Positions 1 to 10,210 of a stretch of 64,000 nt of DNA are shown here, piece after piece (the first letter of the stretch is position 1; every line of letters begins with the position of its first letter). The notes beneath the pieces are model-generated. The model worked only from the letters and a program-made list of their open reading frames with translations, did no database searches and was not told the origin of the DNA. The DNA is from Mycosarcoma maydis (taxonomy: Eukaryota; Basidiomycota; Ustilaginomycetes; Ustilaginales): contig NC_026480.1 of the NCBI RefSeq assembly GCF_000328475.2, forward strand, positions 1,550,001 to 1,614,000. The letters run 5' to 3'. The translations under genes were made by a program, and so were the position numbers.

Positions 1-894
1 GCATTGTCCGAGTGTCAAGCCTGCGCTTGCCGTTGTATTCGGAGCAGAAACGCCAGCTGCGTCATCCGCTCGACCCTGTCGCTGGATCTGATGTTGCTCT
101 TGGGCAATTGCAAGAAGCCCATCCAGATTCTCTTGGCCATCATTGCCTTGAAGGCACTTGCTCAACTCCTCGGGCCCCGCTTCGAAGAACACAAAGCGTT
201 CCGAGGGAGGAATTTCTCTGTAATTACGTCGAACTCGTGACTTGAGCGTTGTTTGCTGCAGTAAGGCCAACTTGAGCGAATGCAGTTGCAACGTTGGGCT
301 GGGACTGTCTAGTGAGAATGTGATGCGCAGATAACCACCCACAGTCAAATGCTGTGTTCGTAAACCCAGGAAAATGGGACCCAGTGCCTCTTCTGCCGAC
401 CGATGCACGTGATAGTAGGGCAGGAAGCCGGTGCTTGCGACGGTTTGAATGAAGAAAAGGTTCTTTTCGGCGACGATCGTCTTTTTGCCTATCAGACCTG
501 GGAAAGTAGCTTTTACCTGCACTTTCTGATGATGACGACCGTACTTGCACCTCTGATACGGCGCCGTGCTGTGGTCGACGCTGAAAGAGACTTCAAATTG
601 GTAGATGGAACCGGCTTCGAGTTTGAGATCGGTGGCCGATTCGATCGTCTTTTTGTTATAGTAAGGCTGGTTCTGTTCGAAGCCGCCTTTGGGAAACCCG
701 ATGGATTCATAGCCAATCAGACTAGCAGTGAGGCTGAGAAGCTTGGATGGTGGAGTCGATTTGGGTGGAATGCTGAGCTGGATGATGACCTGGACGATAG
801 CAGGCTCATTGTCTTCGGGCGTCTCGTTCTCGGATCGAACCTGAGGACTGAGAAAGATGTCATTGACGGTGGTACTGAGGATATTGAGTTTCAT
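1..894 (-). CDS. Arrestin-like protein, 3' part outside the window
   Basis: A frame starting at ATG 894-892 stays open for 298 codons to the window edge, so the C-terminus is missing. The translation begins MKLNILSTTVNDIFLSPQV and has the beta-strand pattern of an arrestin N-domain: a glycine-tyrosine strand (LIGYESIGFP), a polar loop, a strand pair around residues 98-110 (YQFEVSFSVD) and a later LGLRTQHLTVGGYLRITFSL stretch. Fungal arrestin-like proteins act as adaptors that bring ubiquitin ligases to plasma-membrane transporters or act in pH signalling. The visible part has no PY motif, but those usually lie in the missing C-terminal part. Residues after about 265 become polar and low in complexity. 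The family call rests on fold pattern and length, not on a catalytic motif; the exact subfamily is open. Confidence 0.6.
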   Translation of the reverse strand, partial: MKLNILSTTVNDIFLSPQVRSENETPEDNEPAIVQVIIQLSIPPKSTPPSKLLSLTASLIGYESIGFPKGGFEQNQPYYNKKTIESATDLKLEAGSIYQFEVSFSVDHSTAPYQRCKYGRHHQKVQVKATFPGLIGKKTIVAEKNLFFIQTVASTGFLPYYHVHRSAEEALGPIFLGLRTQHLTVGGYLRITFSLDSPSPTLQLHSLKLALLQQTTLKSRVRRNYREIPPSERFVFFEAGPEELSKCLQGNDGQENLDGLLAIAQEQHQIQRQGRADDAAGVSAPNTTASAGLTLGQC

Positions 895-1299
895 GTTCAC
901 TAGTAATGTGATGTTGTGGTGGTGGCAGTGTCGAGTGCCGGCCGTCAAAGAGGACGCAGGTGCATAGACGGTCGCTGCGAAGGACGGATCGGTGAAACAA
1001 GACAGATATGGCCGATCTGTCAGTTGTCCAAGGCTCGCACGGTTGAGCGCATGGGCAACACTCAGCAGGACCGCCGGTTTCGATCGCCTATCAATAGATG
1101 TCAGAGCACGGCGCGTGGCCTCTTCGTGATCGATTGACTCAGCGAAGCGAAGAACAAGAAGCGTGAGATTGTGATGGTGCAAAAGCAAAGTAACAGCGTG
1201 GGAATACAATCACGAATCGTGAAAAGATTTTGAGCTCGACTCGTGACGTGTTCTCTCCACGATTTTGTATTTCGCCACAACACACACGACTCTCATGTC

Positions 1300-1338
1300 T
1301 GTGACTCTGTGACTCTGTGACTCTGTGACTCTGTGACT
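1300..1338. repeat. 8-bp tandem repeat (TGTGACTC), about 5 copies
   Basis: Five head-to-tail copies of TGTGACTC, the last ending in TT instead of TC. The unit contains GTGACT, part of the dispersed TCGTGACT word family of this window. Confidence 0.9.
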
Positions 1339-3852
1339 TGGCTGGAAATTTGTTTTCCGAAGCGGCGGCCTGAAAAAGCAGCGGGCATTTCGCCCACGAC
1401 ATCGGCGAAATTGTTCAGTCGCCAATTTAGGAATATCGTGTCGATATCGATAGCATCTTGCTATGTTGCCCGATCATCGAACAAGGCCTAAGTGAATTCC
1501 ATTTCTGTTTTTTAAAATTAAGGCTGGTTGGTGCCCGTAATTCGTGGTTGTCAAGAAAGGCTTGGCTCACAAACTGTATTCTTCCGTATTCACCATGCTT
1601 TGCGGGGACTAGATGGCCAAACTTCAGACTGCAATCTCCCAAGGCCATGCCAGCGTCACCTGAGGAGACCGGTACAAACTCCGAAGGAGACGTCTCGAAA
1701 AGTGAAAAAGTGAAGATCATTCCTTGTGTACGCCCTTTGCACGTCGTCACGCCTTATGATCCTACGTTAACTTGACGTTATTTAAATAGTACGTTGCTGC
1801 CCCTCTTTTCGTTGCCACAATCACGAATTTGTTGGCACTCGTGACTGTTTCATTCAACCCTAACCAGCAGTTGTACTCAACTCCTCGAGGCTGTTCGCAA
1901 ATTTCTTTGCCTCACACCATCCGAGCAACCTTTAACATGCTCCTGGCGCACTGTGGGCAAACTTGAATGCTTGATCACTTCAGCTTTGCTTTTCATAAGC
2001 TTTCGATAGGGTTGTGGCCAAAGCGATTTCGTTCAGATGCCAAGGGCGCGCTAAAAAGTGGGCGTGATACCGTTGTGTTCACTGATGTGTGACAAAGTGA
2101 TGCTGTACAACAAGGTTCGCCAGTTCCCTGATCTTGTGTCAGTCAGAACCAGACTAGCTGCGTAAAGCAAGCCTCCGTGCTGGGCTGAGATTCTTTGTGC
2201 ACCATTTTCCTTCCCGATATTAACGGTTCCTCTGAACTCGACAGAGCAATCACTCGATCGTAGAGAGGAGCATAGGTAGTTTCATCGAGCTGTGGATTCT
2301 ACTCGACATTTTTGTCTCCTTGAACAAGCCCACGCTCTGTGAACAGGTAAACTCCGCCGTCATGTTTGGCAGCAAATCGGTCATCTTCTGTCACGGGTCA
2401 ACAAGCTCAAAATTTCAGGTGCGAGGACCAAACCAACTCGAGAATTGCTAGTCAAAGTAACGGTCATAGTAAAGAGACGCTGGGATGCGCAAGTCTGGCG
2501 ACCATCGGCAAAGCAATCGTCAGACAACTGTGCGGTGCTGGTCAGCGCTGCTCTGAGAAGACGGACACTTTGTATCTCCGGTTGATACGGTATATCTGCG
2601 TCGCTGTCTTGGCGCGCAGCTTGTCGTCATCATCAACAAACTTAACTGCGCCGGAAGTGATTCAGCCGCTTGACTCCGACGCATGTATCAAAAGCTTCGA
2701 CGATTCGATTCTTACAGAAGCAGTTGCATGAGCTTTCTGTTTTGAACCCCGCCCTCTGGACAAAGTGCCAAGAAAGGCTTACTATGCGGCGTGGCCTGTT
2801 CCGACAGACTAGCATTGTTCGCCCACCTCTCAGAGATGCCTGCGATTGGGAACCAAAGTACCTTCTCAATCGCAACCAACAGAAGAGATTGATAAGCGAG
2901 CGCGGGGTAACCTGCGTGGCACAGGCCCACGCGAACATGTTCCCAATCACGAATCGATCGGAACAATACGAAAGGCTTGAAACTTGGAGACGTGGTGCAG
3001 CGGGACGAAAGGACCACGAAACACGAAACACGGACCACGGACCAAGCAGCTGCGGCCTAGCACGTACATGTGAAAGCTTGCTTCTTGTCAAGACCCTAAA
3101 TTAGACACGAGATTCGTGATTCACTGTCAGCTGTCACTGATCGTGTCTGAGACCAAATTCCCATGCTCCATCGTGCTTCCAAGCGAGACGAGACTGCGCC
3201 AAACGTGAATCCGATTTTTACGACTGCCGAGCTCTCTTGGCAATCGCCAATTTGAGGGCCAAACAGAGAAAAAGCATTGACCCGTCTTTCTCGTGATTCA
3301 TGATTCTATCGTGTACCGAGCAGCGAAACATCCCATCTGCTAGTTATGCACACAATCAGAGTGAGAGGCTGGATAGGCAGTTGCGGAGGTCTGTAGGTCT
3401 GTGAGTCACCAGGCGATAGGGGTTTAACCTGGCCCGAGTCGAGTCTAATTGCAACACTTGCAGCAGCTGGCTGCAACGTTTGGGGCTACATTACCTAGAA
3501 CGGTATGCTGGGCGGCTATACAGCAGCAGGGGTATCTAAAGCGGAGTTGCACTCGTTGAACAGCAGTTCTTAGTCTGATATGTCTACCTGCGGCTATTCG
3601 TTTAGAAGATGCGGAGCCGCTTGACCCTATCTCGTCAGAGTCGATTGACTGTGGGCGACTAGCCAAACAAACACTTAGACTCGCTTCTACGACTCAGCCT
3701 CAGACTCATCGAGACCTTGCCAAGCTCGTCAGATGAGTGTCTTGGTGAACGACCGACGCCAGACAAGCGACACAAGTGAGTCTGTGAGGAGGAAACCAAG
3801 TCTCATAGGGAAGAGATTGTCTTGTTGGTTCCATATTCACGTGTGAAGAAAG

Positions 3853-3859
3853 TATAAGA
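3853..3859 (+). promoter_or_regulatory. Possible TATA box of the protease gene
   Basis: TATAAGA lies 99 bases before the protease ATG in an otherwise mixed sequence, a normal distance for a fungal TATA element with a short leader. Position and sequence are the only support. Confidence 0.35.
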
Positions 3860-3951
3860 TAGAGCCCATAACCTCTGAACGTTGATCCCCACCCTTCGTC
3901 TTGTACCCATTACCCTCTGAAAAGAAAACAGTCCGCATCTCCCTCGTCGCA

Positions 3952-4848
3952 ATGGTTGCTCCTACCTTTACCGCTCTTGTTGCCGCGCTTGCAGTCGCAT
4001 CGTCGGCGGTTGCCTCGCCGCTCCCCACCAAGCGTGCTCCCACCTGGGCCGATCGACAGAGTGCCACGATTCACCCTGGTGTTAACACCAACACAGCCGG
4101 CAGTTGCACATCCAACTTTATCTTCTACAACGGCGACAACATTTATATTGGACAGGCCGCCCACTGCGCCGGCACTGGCGAGTCGACGAGCACCAACGGA
4201 TGCACCTCTGGATCGCTTCCTGAAGGCACCAAGGTGACCATCACAGGTGCCTCAAAGCAAGGAACGCTTGCCTATTCTTCTTGGATTCGAATGCAGCAGC
4301 GAGGCGAGACTGACGCCAACGCGTGTGACTACAATGATTTCGCTCTGGTGCTCATTGACCCTGCGGATCACGACAAGGTGAATCCCACCGTCCCCACCTT
4401 CGGCGGTCCAGCTGGTCTTCGCTCCAGCGGGCTGTCGAGCCTCGAGAAAGTCTACAGCTACGGCAACTCGATCCTTCGTCAAGGCATCACCCTCTTGAGC
4501 CCCAAGTACGGCGTCAACATCCAGGATCAAGGTGAAGGATGGTCGCACAACGTCGCTACCGTCACGCCGGGTGTACCAGGTGACAGTGGCAGTGGTTTCT
4601 TTGACGGAAAAGGACTCGCCTTTGGCACCTTGAGCACGCTTCAGTTTGCTCCGCTCCCCGCTTCGAACGGTGTTGGTGACCTAGCAAAGGAGCTCGCTTA
4701 TGCCAGGACCTTCAGCGACTTTGCTGACATACAGCTTGCTACTGGTACAGCTCCCTTCGCTGTTGCACTTCCCGACCTCGCCTCGGGTCTTCAGTCCAGC
4801 CTGCAAAATGCTGCGGGAGCACTCAGAAACGACGGCGGTCTCCTCTAA
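3952..4848 (+). CDS. Secreted trypsin-like serine protease (family S1)
   Basis: A 298-residue protein with an N-terminal signal peptide (residues 1-22, hydrophobic core TALVAALAVASSAV) followed by PLPTKR, a Kex2-type cleavage site. The S1 catalytic triad is readable: His71 in QAAHC, Asp129 in YNDFALVLI and Ser212 in PGDSGSG. It is therefore expected to be an active extracellular endopeptidase. The upstream in-frame codons (MYPLPSEKK, from 3901) lack signal character, so the ATG at 3952 is the better start. Six cysteines, including AHC and ANAC, could form disulphides. It ends 178 bases from the convergent ITPase gene. Secreted S1-like proteases of this size are common in smuts; its substrate is unknown. 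Confidence 0.85.
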   Translation: MVAPTFTALVAALAVASSAVASPLPTKRAPTWADRQSATIHPGVNTNTAGSCTSNFIFYNGDNIYIGQAAHCAGTGESTSTNGCTSGSLPEGTKVTITGASKQGTLAYSSWIRMQQRGETDANACDYNDFALVLIDPADHDKVNPTVPTFGGPAGLRSSGLSSLEKVYSYGNSILRQGITLLSPKYGVNIQDQGEGWSHNVATVTPGVPGDSGSGFFDGKGLAFGTLSTLQFAPLPASNGVGDLAKELAYARTFSDFADIQLATGTAPFAVALPDLASGLQSSLQNAAGALRNDGGLL

Positions 4849-5026
4849 GTATTTACACAGCATCTTGTGCCACGTCCTCGTTCATTACGATCTACTTTGC
4901 GTGCAATAACAATGCTTTATTTTCACGATTTTGCCTTTACTTGAGATCAGAGGGTCCAGACTTGAGTGGTATGCTGACCCCTAATGCATGCTGGAATGGG
5001 GTGATCCCCGAAAGTGTGATTTAAGT

Positions 5027-5608
5027 TCAGTTTTGTTTGCTGAGACCGACGAGGTAATCTTGCAATAGTGTCAGAGCCTTGTATCTGTGCGACAGAGTGT
5101 TCTTCTGTTTTGGGTCCATCTCTGCGTACGTCAAGCCAGTACCTTTGATTTCCAAAATAGGGTCCCAGCCAAAGTGTGTTGGGCCGCGAGGAGGTACGAT
5201 GACACCTTCTGTTCTGCCTTCGAACAGATGGACTTGCTCGTCTGGGCCAGCACAGTAAGCAAACGTGCAAATGGCAGAAGCGGTACGATCTTCAAACCCG
5301 TCAAGCATCTTGTTGAGTCCATCGTGTCCGATCGTCTTCATAAAGTCTTTGATGTAGGGTCCAGGAAGACCACCGAGAGCATGAAAGCCAAGCGCTGTGT
5401 CTTCGGTGATGCAAGCCCCACCAAGCGCTTTGGCAGCAGCAGCACACTTGGCTTGAGCTACATCTCTGGTCGTGCCTTGAATCTCAGGCAGATCAAGATC
5501 CTTGTTGGTGAGCTCGTAGGGGAAGTTGGGCGTCAGAGAAAAGATCTGCTGCACTTCGCGCAACTTATTGGCATTGCCTGTGACGAATGTGAGTGTCGGA
5601 TTGGACAT
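5027..5608 (-). CDS. HAM1: Inosine triphosphate pyrophosphatase (HAM1/ITPase)
   Basis: A 193-residue protein that matches the HAM1 family over its whole length. It hydrolyses ITP, dITP and XTP to monophosphates and so keeps deaminated purines out of DNA and RNA; it acts in the cytosol and nucleus. Visible motifs are [10 protein letters not shown] near the start (nucleotide binding), [20 protein letters not shown] in the middle, and FGWDPIL plus LSHRYKAL near the end. The frame is open 45 codons further upstream, but that extension starts at TTG and the family always begins two to eight residues before TFVTGN, so the ATG at 5608 is chosen. No intron is needed. The promoter must lie in the 400 bases between it and the permease gene. 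Confidence 0.93.
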   Translation of the reverse strand: MSNPTLTFVTGNANKLREVQQIFSLTPNFPYELTNKDLDLPEIQGTTRDVAQAKCAAAAKALGGACITEDTALGFHALGGLPGPYIKDFMKTIGHDGLNKMLDGFEDRTASAICTFAYCAGPDEQVHLFEGRTEGVIVPPRGPTHFGWDPILEIKGTGLTYAEMDPKQKNTLSHRYKALTLLQDYLVGLSKQN

Positions 5609-6012
5609 GGCAACGGGCTGACAGGTCGATGCTGGATGAAGGAGTGATGATGTTGATAAACTAAGAAGAACCAGAATCGAGCGAAATGGCGCTATTCGAC
5701 TCAACCTTCCGACAGCTGCACTTAACTTAGTTTTCCAGGACAAAACTTTTTCCGAGATCCGGAGCTTTGACTCTCCACATTCACTGATTCATCTTCTCTT
5801 CCACACAAAAACAAAATGGTTACATGGTAAGGGAGCTAGCTACTACTGCGATCACGACTCCGACAACAGAAGTGTATAGAGGGGCGTGTGTCTCAAAAAC
5901 GCTATCAAACCAGGTGACACACATACATTCCAAAACGAAGGTCGGACAAGAATTTAGCTTCCGGCGTGACGCAATTTTATGGTACATCAACTATCGTAAA
6001 TAAGGATCATCA
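5609..6012. other. Spacer between HAM1 promoter side and MFS gene end
   Basis: Contains the presumed promoter of the leftward ITPase gene and the 3' flank of the permease gene. No conserved RNA or coding frame is seen. Confidence 0.5.
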
Positions 6013-7659
6013 TCAGAGCATGTACTCGAACTCGGGATGCTGATCGCCGAGATACTCGCGGATCTTGGCATCGCCCCAGCCTTGCTGTTTGAGCTTCGTG
6101 ACGCGGTAGTCGCGCTTTCCTGTCTTGCGCGCCTTGATCTCCCACATCATGTAAAGCTCGGCGAGCGTCACGAGTAGTAGTGCTCCTGCGTTGAGGCCGA
6201 GATTGACCAGCAAACCTCGGCTGAAGCGTGGCGCCTCGTGATTGTAGAATAGCCAGCACGATAGAATACCGCCCGAGTTTGTTGCCACGATGTACAAGGC
6301 GATACTTGTAGCACGTTTGTAGTGGCCGGCGGTGTTGTTGAGCATCCAACTGATACCAAGAGGAGGGATGGAGTAGGTACCGCATGCAAGCAAAATAATT
6401 CCGCCGTATCGGTGTGACGAGACGTGCGAGCCATAAGCGAGCGCAATTCCGGCAATGGAAAGCAAAATAAGCAAGACGAGCGAGATCCATCGCCATCGGT
6501 ACCTGTCTGAGAGGAAAGCCGAAGTAATCGAAACGAAGAAGGCAGCAGCGGTGGGAGGCACCGAAAGCAGCTGACTCTCAGCGGTCGTTTTCGCGATGCC
6601 GAGCGACTTGATGATGGTAGGGCTGAAAAAGGCGTTGGAGTAGAGCAGAGTGGCATAGGAGAAACCAGAGGCGGAGAATATAAGAACGAGAGGGTCGGTA
6701 AATGTGCGAAGCACCTCGCGAAGGACGAACTTGCCAGTGTACTCCAACGCAGCTTCGTCGGAAACGGCAGCAAGCCGCTTTTCAGCGGTAGCGGGAACGT
6801 CGGTGACAGCTTCCGAATCCGTCTTGGGTTTGGTCGCAGGGGGCGCCATACGTGCATAAGCCAGCTTTCGCTCCTGCGGAGTGACCCACCAAAGCTTAGA
6901 GATGTCGTTGGGTAGGATAAACCAGCACAAGATGCCAAAGAAGATGGTAAAGATTCCCTCAATGATAAAAATCCAGTTCCAGCCTGCCAAAGGGTGTTTG
7001 ATGAGTCCGATGGCCGTGGCGAGAAGGCCACCGAACGTTCCGGAGAGCGATGCACCGGAAAAGTAGAGAGCCTGTCGAAGACCCAGCTCTTCGCGCTTGT
7101 AGAAGAAGGTCAAGTAAAGAGCGATCGCTGGTAGGATACCGGCTTCAGAAAACCCTAGGAAGGCACGATTGATGTACAAGCCGGTCTTGCTTGTCACGAT
7201 ACCTTGTAGCGTCGAGACGAGACCCCACGAAGCGACGAGGAGAGGAATCCAGCGCGCAGGACCAATTTTTTTGACGAGAAGATTCGAAGGGATCTCGAAC
7301 ACAATGTAGGGAACGTAGAGCACGGTGAGAGCAATGCGGTAGTCTCTGCCATCCTTGCTCATGTTAAGATCCTGTTCAAGACCATTGAGACGTGCTTGTC
7401 CTATGTTCGTCCTGTCGAGGAATGACAGGAGGTAGAGCATCAAACAGAGGGGGACGATCTGCCAATCGAGCTTCTTCTTGAGCGACTTCTCGAGCGCGGC
7501 ATGCTCTTCATCCGAAAGATTGTCAATATCGTCATCGGCCTGGACATCTGTCTGGAACTCAACCTGGGTCTGGCTTCCCTTGTGTTCGTAGATGCTGTCC
7601 GAGGGTGACGAGGCCTCGGGCTGTTGAGCGAGCTTGGTCGTGGCAGCGTGGGCAGACAT
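6013..7659 (-). CDS. MFS permease, Dal5/anion:cation symporter family
   Basis: A 548-residue membrane protein with about 12 predicted helices. After a polar N-terminus of about 80 residues comes the hallmark of the ACS (allantoate permease) subfamily: LLSFLDRTNIGQARLNGL, then VLYVPYIVFEIPSNLLVKKI and WIPLLVASWGLVSTLQG. Members import organic anions such as allantoate, ureidosuccinate, nicotinate or pantothenate with protons at the plasma membrane; the substrate cannot be read from sequence. A charged central loop (PPATKPKTDSEAVTDVP) separates the two six-helix halves. The frame continues upstream only from a TTG, so ATG 7659 is chosen. No intron. Confidence 0.9.
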   Translation of the reverse strand: MSAHAATTKLAQQPEASSPSDSIYEHKGSQTQVEFQTDVQADDDIDNLSDEEHAALEKSLKKKLDWQIVPLCLMLYLLSFLDRTNIGQARLNGLEQDLNMSKDGRDYRIALTVLYVPYIVFEIPSNLLVKKIGPARWIPLLVASWGLVSTLQGIVTSKTGLYINRAFLGFSEAGILPAIALYLTFFYKREELGLRQALYFSGASLSGTFGGLLATAIGLIKHPLAGWNWIFIIEGIFTIFFGILCWFILPNDISKLWWVTPQERKLAYARMAPPATKPKTDSEAVTDVPATAEKRLAAVSDEAALEYTGKFVLREVLRTFTDPLVLIFSASGFSYATLLYSNAFFSPTIIKSLGIAKTTAESQLLSVPPTAAAFFVSITSAFLSDRYRWRWISLVLLILLSIAGIALAYGSHVSSHRYGGIILLACGTYSIPPLGISWMLNNTAGHYKRATSIALYIVATNSGGILSCWLFYNHEAPRFSRGLLVNLGLNAGALLLVTLAELYMMWEIKARKTGKRDYRVTKLKQQGWGDAKIREYLGDQHPEFEYML

Positions 7660-9356
7660 GGGGTGTACAGCGAGTGACTCCCTGAAGCGCTTGTGCAAGA
7701 GAAACAGGCGAGGATGCCTCGTGAAGGATAATCAAAGCGAAGACCTCGTTGGGTCTGGTGAAAAGCGGATGGAGGACGTTGGTCGTAAAAGAAGTTGAAG
7801 AAAGACAAAAGAGCGGGGAGATAGAATTGGACAGAGCTGCTTAAATGAACATGGAAGGACGTGCGGGGAAGGGACACACACACCGTTTGCTTGCCCCACC
7901 GGAACAGTCGTAATTGGCGGGATAAGTGTCTGTAAGGAGCTCGACAGCTGCACGTTGTACTCGTTGCAGAGTACAATGGGAGGTACTCGTGATTGGCTCA
8001 ATCAGGGTTGGCTAGAGTCGAGTCAGGATACGCAGCAGGTGCAGCTTGAAAAGAGAGCCGGAAAAAAAGGGGGAAATGATGACTGTATTGTATACAAGCA
8101 CGATCAAGTCGTTAGTATTGCTCCTGTGGGACGAATCGTGAATCATAGTTGACAAACAGCTGACTGACATCAAAAAGCGAGGTTCACCGCACAAATTTCG
8201 CTTGACGTTGGCGAAGCACATCGCGTGGACAGTGCAGGAGAGGGCCCTTATACGCGGTTTAGCTGACCGTTCTAGGCGGAGCAGCTCACAATTCGTGATT
8301 ATTCGTGATTTCCATCAAGTTAACTTAGTTACTCGACTGCTTTGTCTCCGCGTTGAGAAGAAATCGAATAAGTTACGAATGATTCGTCGATAGAAAGGTG
8401 CACCGGAGTTTCAAGTTGCGAGACACATTCCCCGCGTCGATCCGGTGCCCGTTCTTACCTTCTCTCACTACGCGCTTGGTATCACGATTCAAGGTGGATC
8501 GCATGTGCCTTGTGACACCAAATGACACGATGCCATGCTCTCTCCCTCTCTCTCTTTGAGGTACAAGCGACACTCACCTTCAACGAGCGCGCCGCTACAC
8601 GCGGTTTACGATGAGCTTCGTTTGAGTGCGGTTACGTCTGTCTGACCATAGGATGCGAAGCGTTTAGTTCTGCAAGTCCACGGGAAGAGGATGCTGACAG
8701 GAGCTAGTCGGTCAGACGGTTCCTCATCCAGCCACCTGCCTCGTCGTTCGTGGTCCGATCAAGTTGATGTTAGCCTTTCGCCCGTATGTGGTCCAGATTG
8801 TGGCGGAGATGTCCAAGTCTTGGCATTGTCTGGTCACCTGCTTGTCCCATCTCCCCTCTTGCCCAGCCAAGAAGGTCTCTCCGCGTATTCCGTTCACGTT
8901 TATTCTCAGTAGTTACCTCCTCCCACGCCTCGCTGTCGTTACCCCACAAAATGGAAAGGGTGTCTCTCGTATTCAGGCACAAGCAGCCTCGGTACAGATA
9001 ACCAGAGACATGCTGCTAAGACCGTTGACGCTACTGCGTTGTGCGTTACCACGCTGTTCACATGGCGTTTAAAGGCCGACGCGCACCATCGAATGTCTGC
9101 AGTGCCTCAAGAAGCATGCAGGGGTATATGCAGCATATGAGACCTAGTCTTCCATGTGGCACAGTCCTGCTTTATCTTCCGCAGATCCAGTCTGCCAAGT
9201 TATATGCGCGCAAACATGTCTGTACTTTCAATCTGATACCTTTGTCACGTGCGTTGGCTGCTCTTGATCCAGAGAGTCATTGGAGTCTAAGAGATTCTGT
9301 CAAATTGGTTGTCGAGGCACTCTTCACGCTTGGCACTCTTGTAGCGGCTTGCTCCC

Positions 9357-9734
9357 GTGTTAGCCGTCGGGCTAGCTATCGGCCTTGTTATCGGCCTAGT
9401 TATCGGCCTAGCTATCGGCCGAAAGACAATGTGGGCTTGGATTCTGGCATGGAATCCTCCCCGCGGTTTCCAAGCTCAAGGTCATCAATACACGACAAGC
9501 TGGAGAAACCGCCGAGTTATACAAACATCTTCAGCTGTCCATTCCGGCCCAAATCAGAACCGGTCACGCGGGTACAAATTCATACAGTACCTCAAGGCGC
9601 GCAAGGTCCCACGTAAGATCGACAAGTTGATATCTGTGGGATCCAGGAGAAACGTCTCCAACTCCTTCTCTGCCGAAACCTTGCACTCCCTCGAAGGCGG
9701 CTCGAGAAGTTCCTCCGCTAGGCTGGCCACCTGA
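9357..9734 (+). CDS. Doubtful short frame with glycine-zipper helix
   Basis: A 125-codon frame without an ATG at its start. It opens with a very hydrophobic stretch of LAIG and LVIG steps (four glycines spaced by four), as in a glycine-zipper membrane helix, then continues GRKTMWAWILAW and ends in a basic, serine-rich tail (SVGSRRNVSNSFSAETLHSL). A stop (TAG, 9342-9344) lies just upstream in frame and could be a 3' splice site. The overlapping frame 9041-9356 ends in another hydrophobic run (VKLVVEALFTLGTLVA), so a frameshifted or spliced membrane-protein gene is possible. No family is recognised, and this may be chance. Confidence 0.2.
   Translation: MLAVGLAIGLVIGLVIGLAIGRKTMWAWILAWNPPRGFQAQGHQYTTSWRNRRVIQTSSAVHSGPNQNRSRGYKFIQYLKARKVPRKIDKLISVGSRRNVSNSFSAETLHSLEGGSRSSSARLAT
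9376..9423. repeat. 12-bp tandem repeat (TTATCGGCCTAG), 4 copies
   Basis: Four 12-bp units beginning CTATCGGCC or TTATCGGCC. In the plus frame of 9357-9734 each unit adds four residues ending in glycine. Confidence 0.9.
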
Positions 9735-9906
9735 CCCGCAACCAGCACATCACATCCTTCAAACCGATGAAGGATTCTAAACCAGGCCAAAGTTCGCTGT
9801 GGCGGCTACTCACGAACCACGAAGCTTCAAGTTAAATCCACAGGGCAAAAAGAAGTTCGCTCTAACACGCTCAAAAACCTTTATGCTTCACGCTGTATCT
9901 ATACTC

Positions 9907-9930
9907 GTGACTCGCGTGACTCGCGTGACT
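9907..9930. repeat. 9-bp tandem repeat (GTGACTCGC), 2.7 copies
   Basis: Two full copies and one partial copy of GTGACTCGC in the DAHP synthase upstream region. It is a local expansion of the TCGTGACT word found all over the window's spacers. Confidence 0.85.
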
Positions 9931-10210
9931 CACAGACTCGTGTTTCACAACATCACAAAGCGTGGATCGTCGGTTTTGACGGTTGCCCCATAATTTTACT
10001 CGTGACTCGGCACAGACCCTGACGAGTCTGAGTTGTTACAAGCTTCTCTGTCTGCTACGCCCCTTTTTCTTCTTCATGTGACAAAGCGGATTGCAAGGCC
10101 CACTTGCTCACGTGCGACCCATTGGCTGCGCATGCTGATAAAGAACCTCCATCTCTGAAGCGAACCATCGTTCCGTGCCCGTCAGCGTCTCCATCAAAGA
10201 ATCTTTAGAC

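Larger units (their letters stand above)
895..3951. other. Gene-free spacer of 3 kb
   Basis: No frame here has protein-like composition. The longest, 2642-3091 on the minus strand, is arginine- and serine-rich and has no homologue I can recognise. The stretch carries many TCGTGA/TCACGA words (for example near 1205, 1822, 3106 and 3292) and an 8-bp tandem repeat at 1300-1338. It should hold the promoters of the arrestin-like gene (leftward) and of the protease (rightward). Confidence 0.6.
7660..10210. other. Spacer of 2.5 kb with one doubtful short frame
   Basis: Promoter region of the permease (leftward) and of DAHP synthase (rightward), with TCGTGATT words near 8290-8310 and 8135. The only frame worth noting is 9357-9734, described separately. 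The rest shows no coding character. Confidence 0.5.

Noticed and set aside
2642..3091. 149-codon minus frame in the first spacer
   Set aside because: Composition is dominated by Arg, Ser and Cys, it overlaps another frame of similar length on the plus strand, and it shows no motif; long frames by chance are expected in a 3 kb spacer of this GC content.
6168..7055. 295-codon minus frame inside the permease gene
   Set aside because: It is a shifted reading of the MFS gene, rich in Ser, Pro, Leu and Arg and without membrane topology. The other frame has clear Dal5-family motifs.
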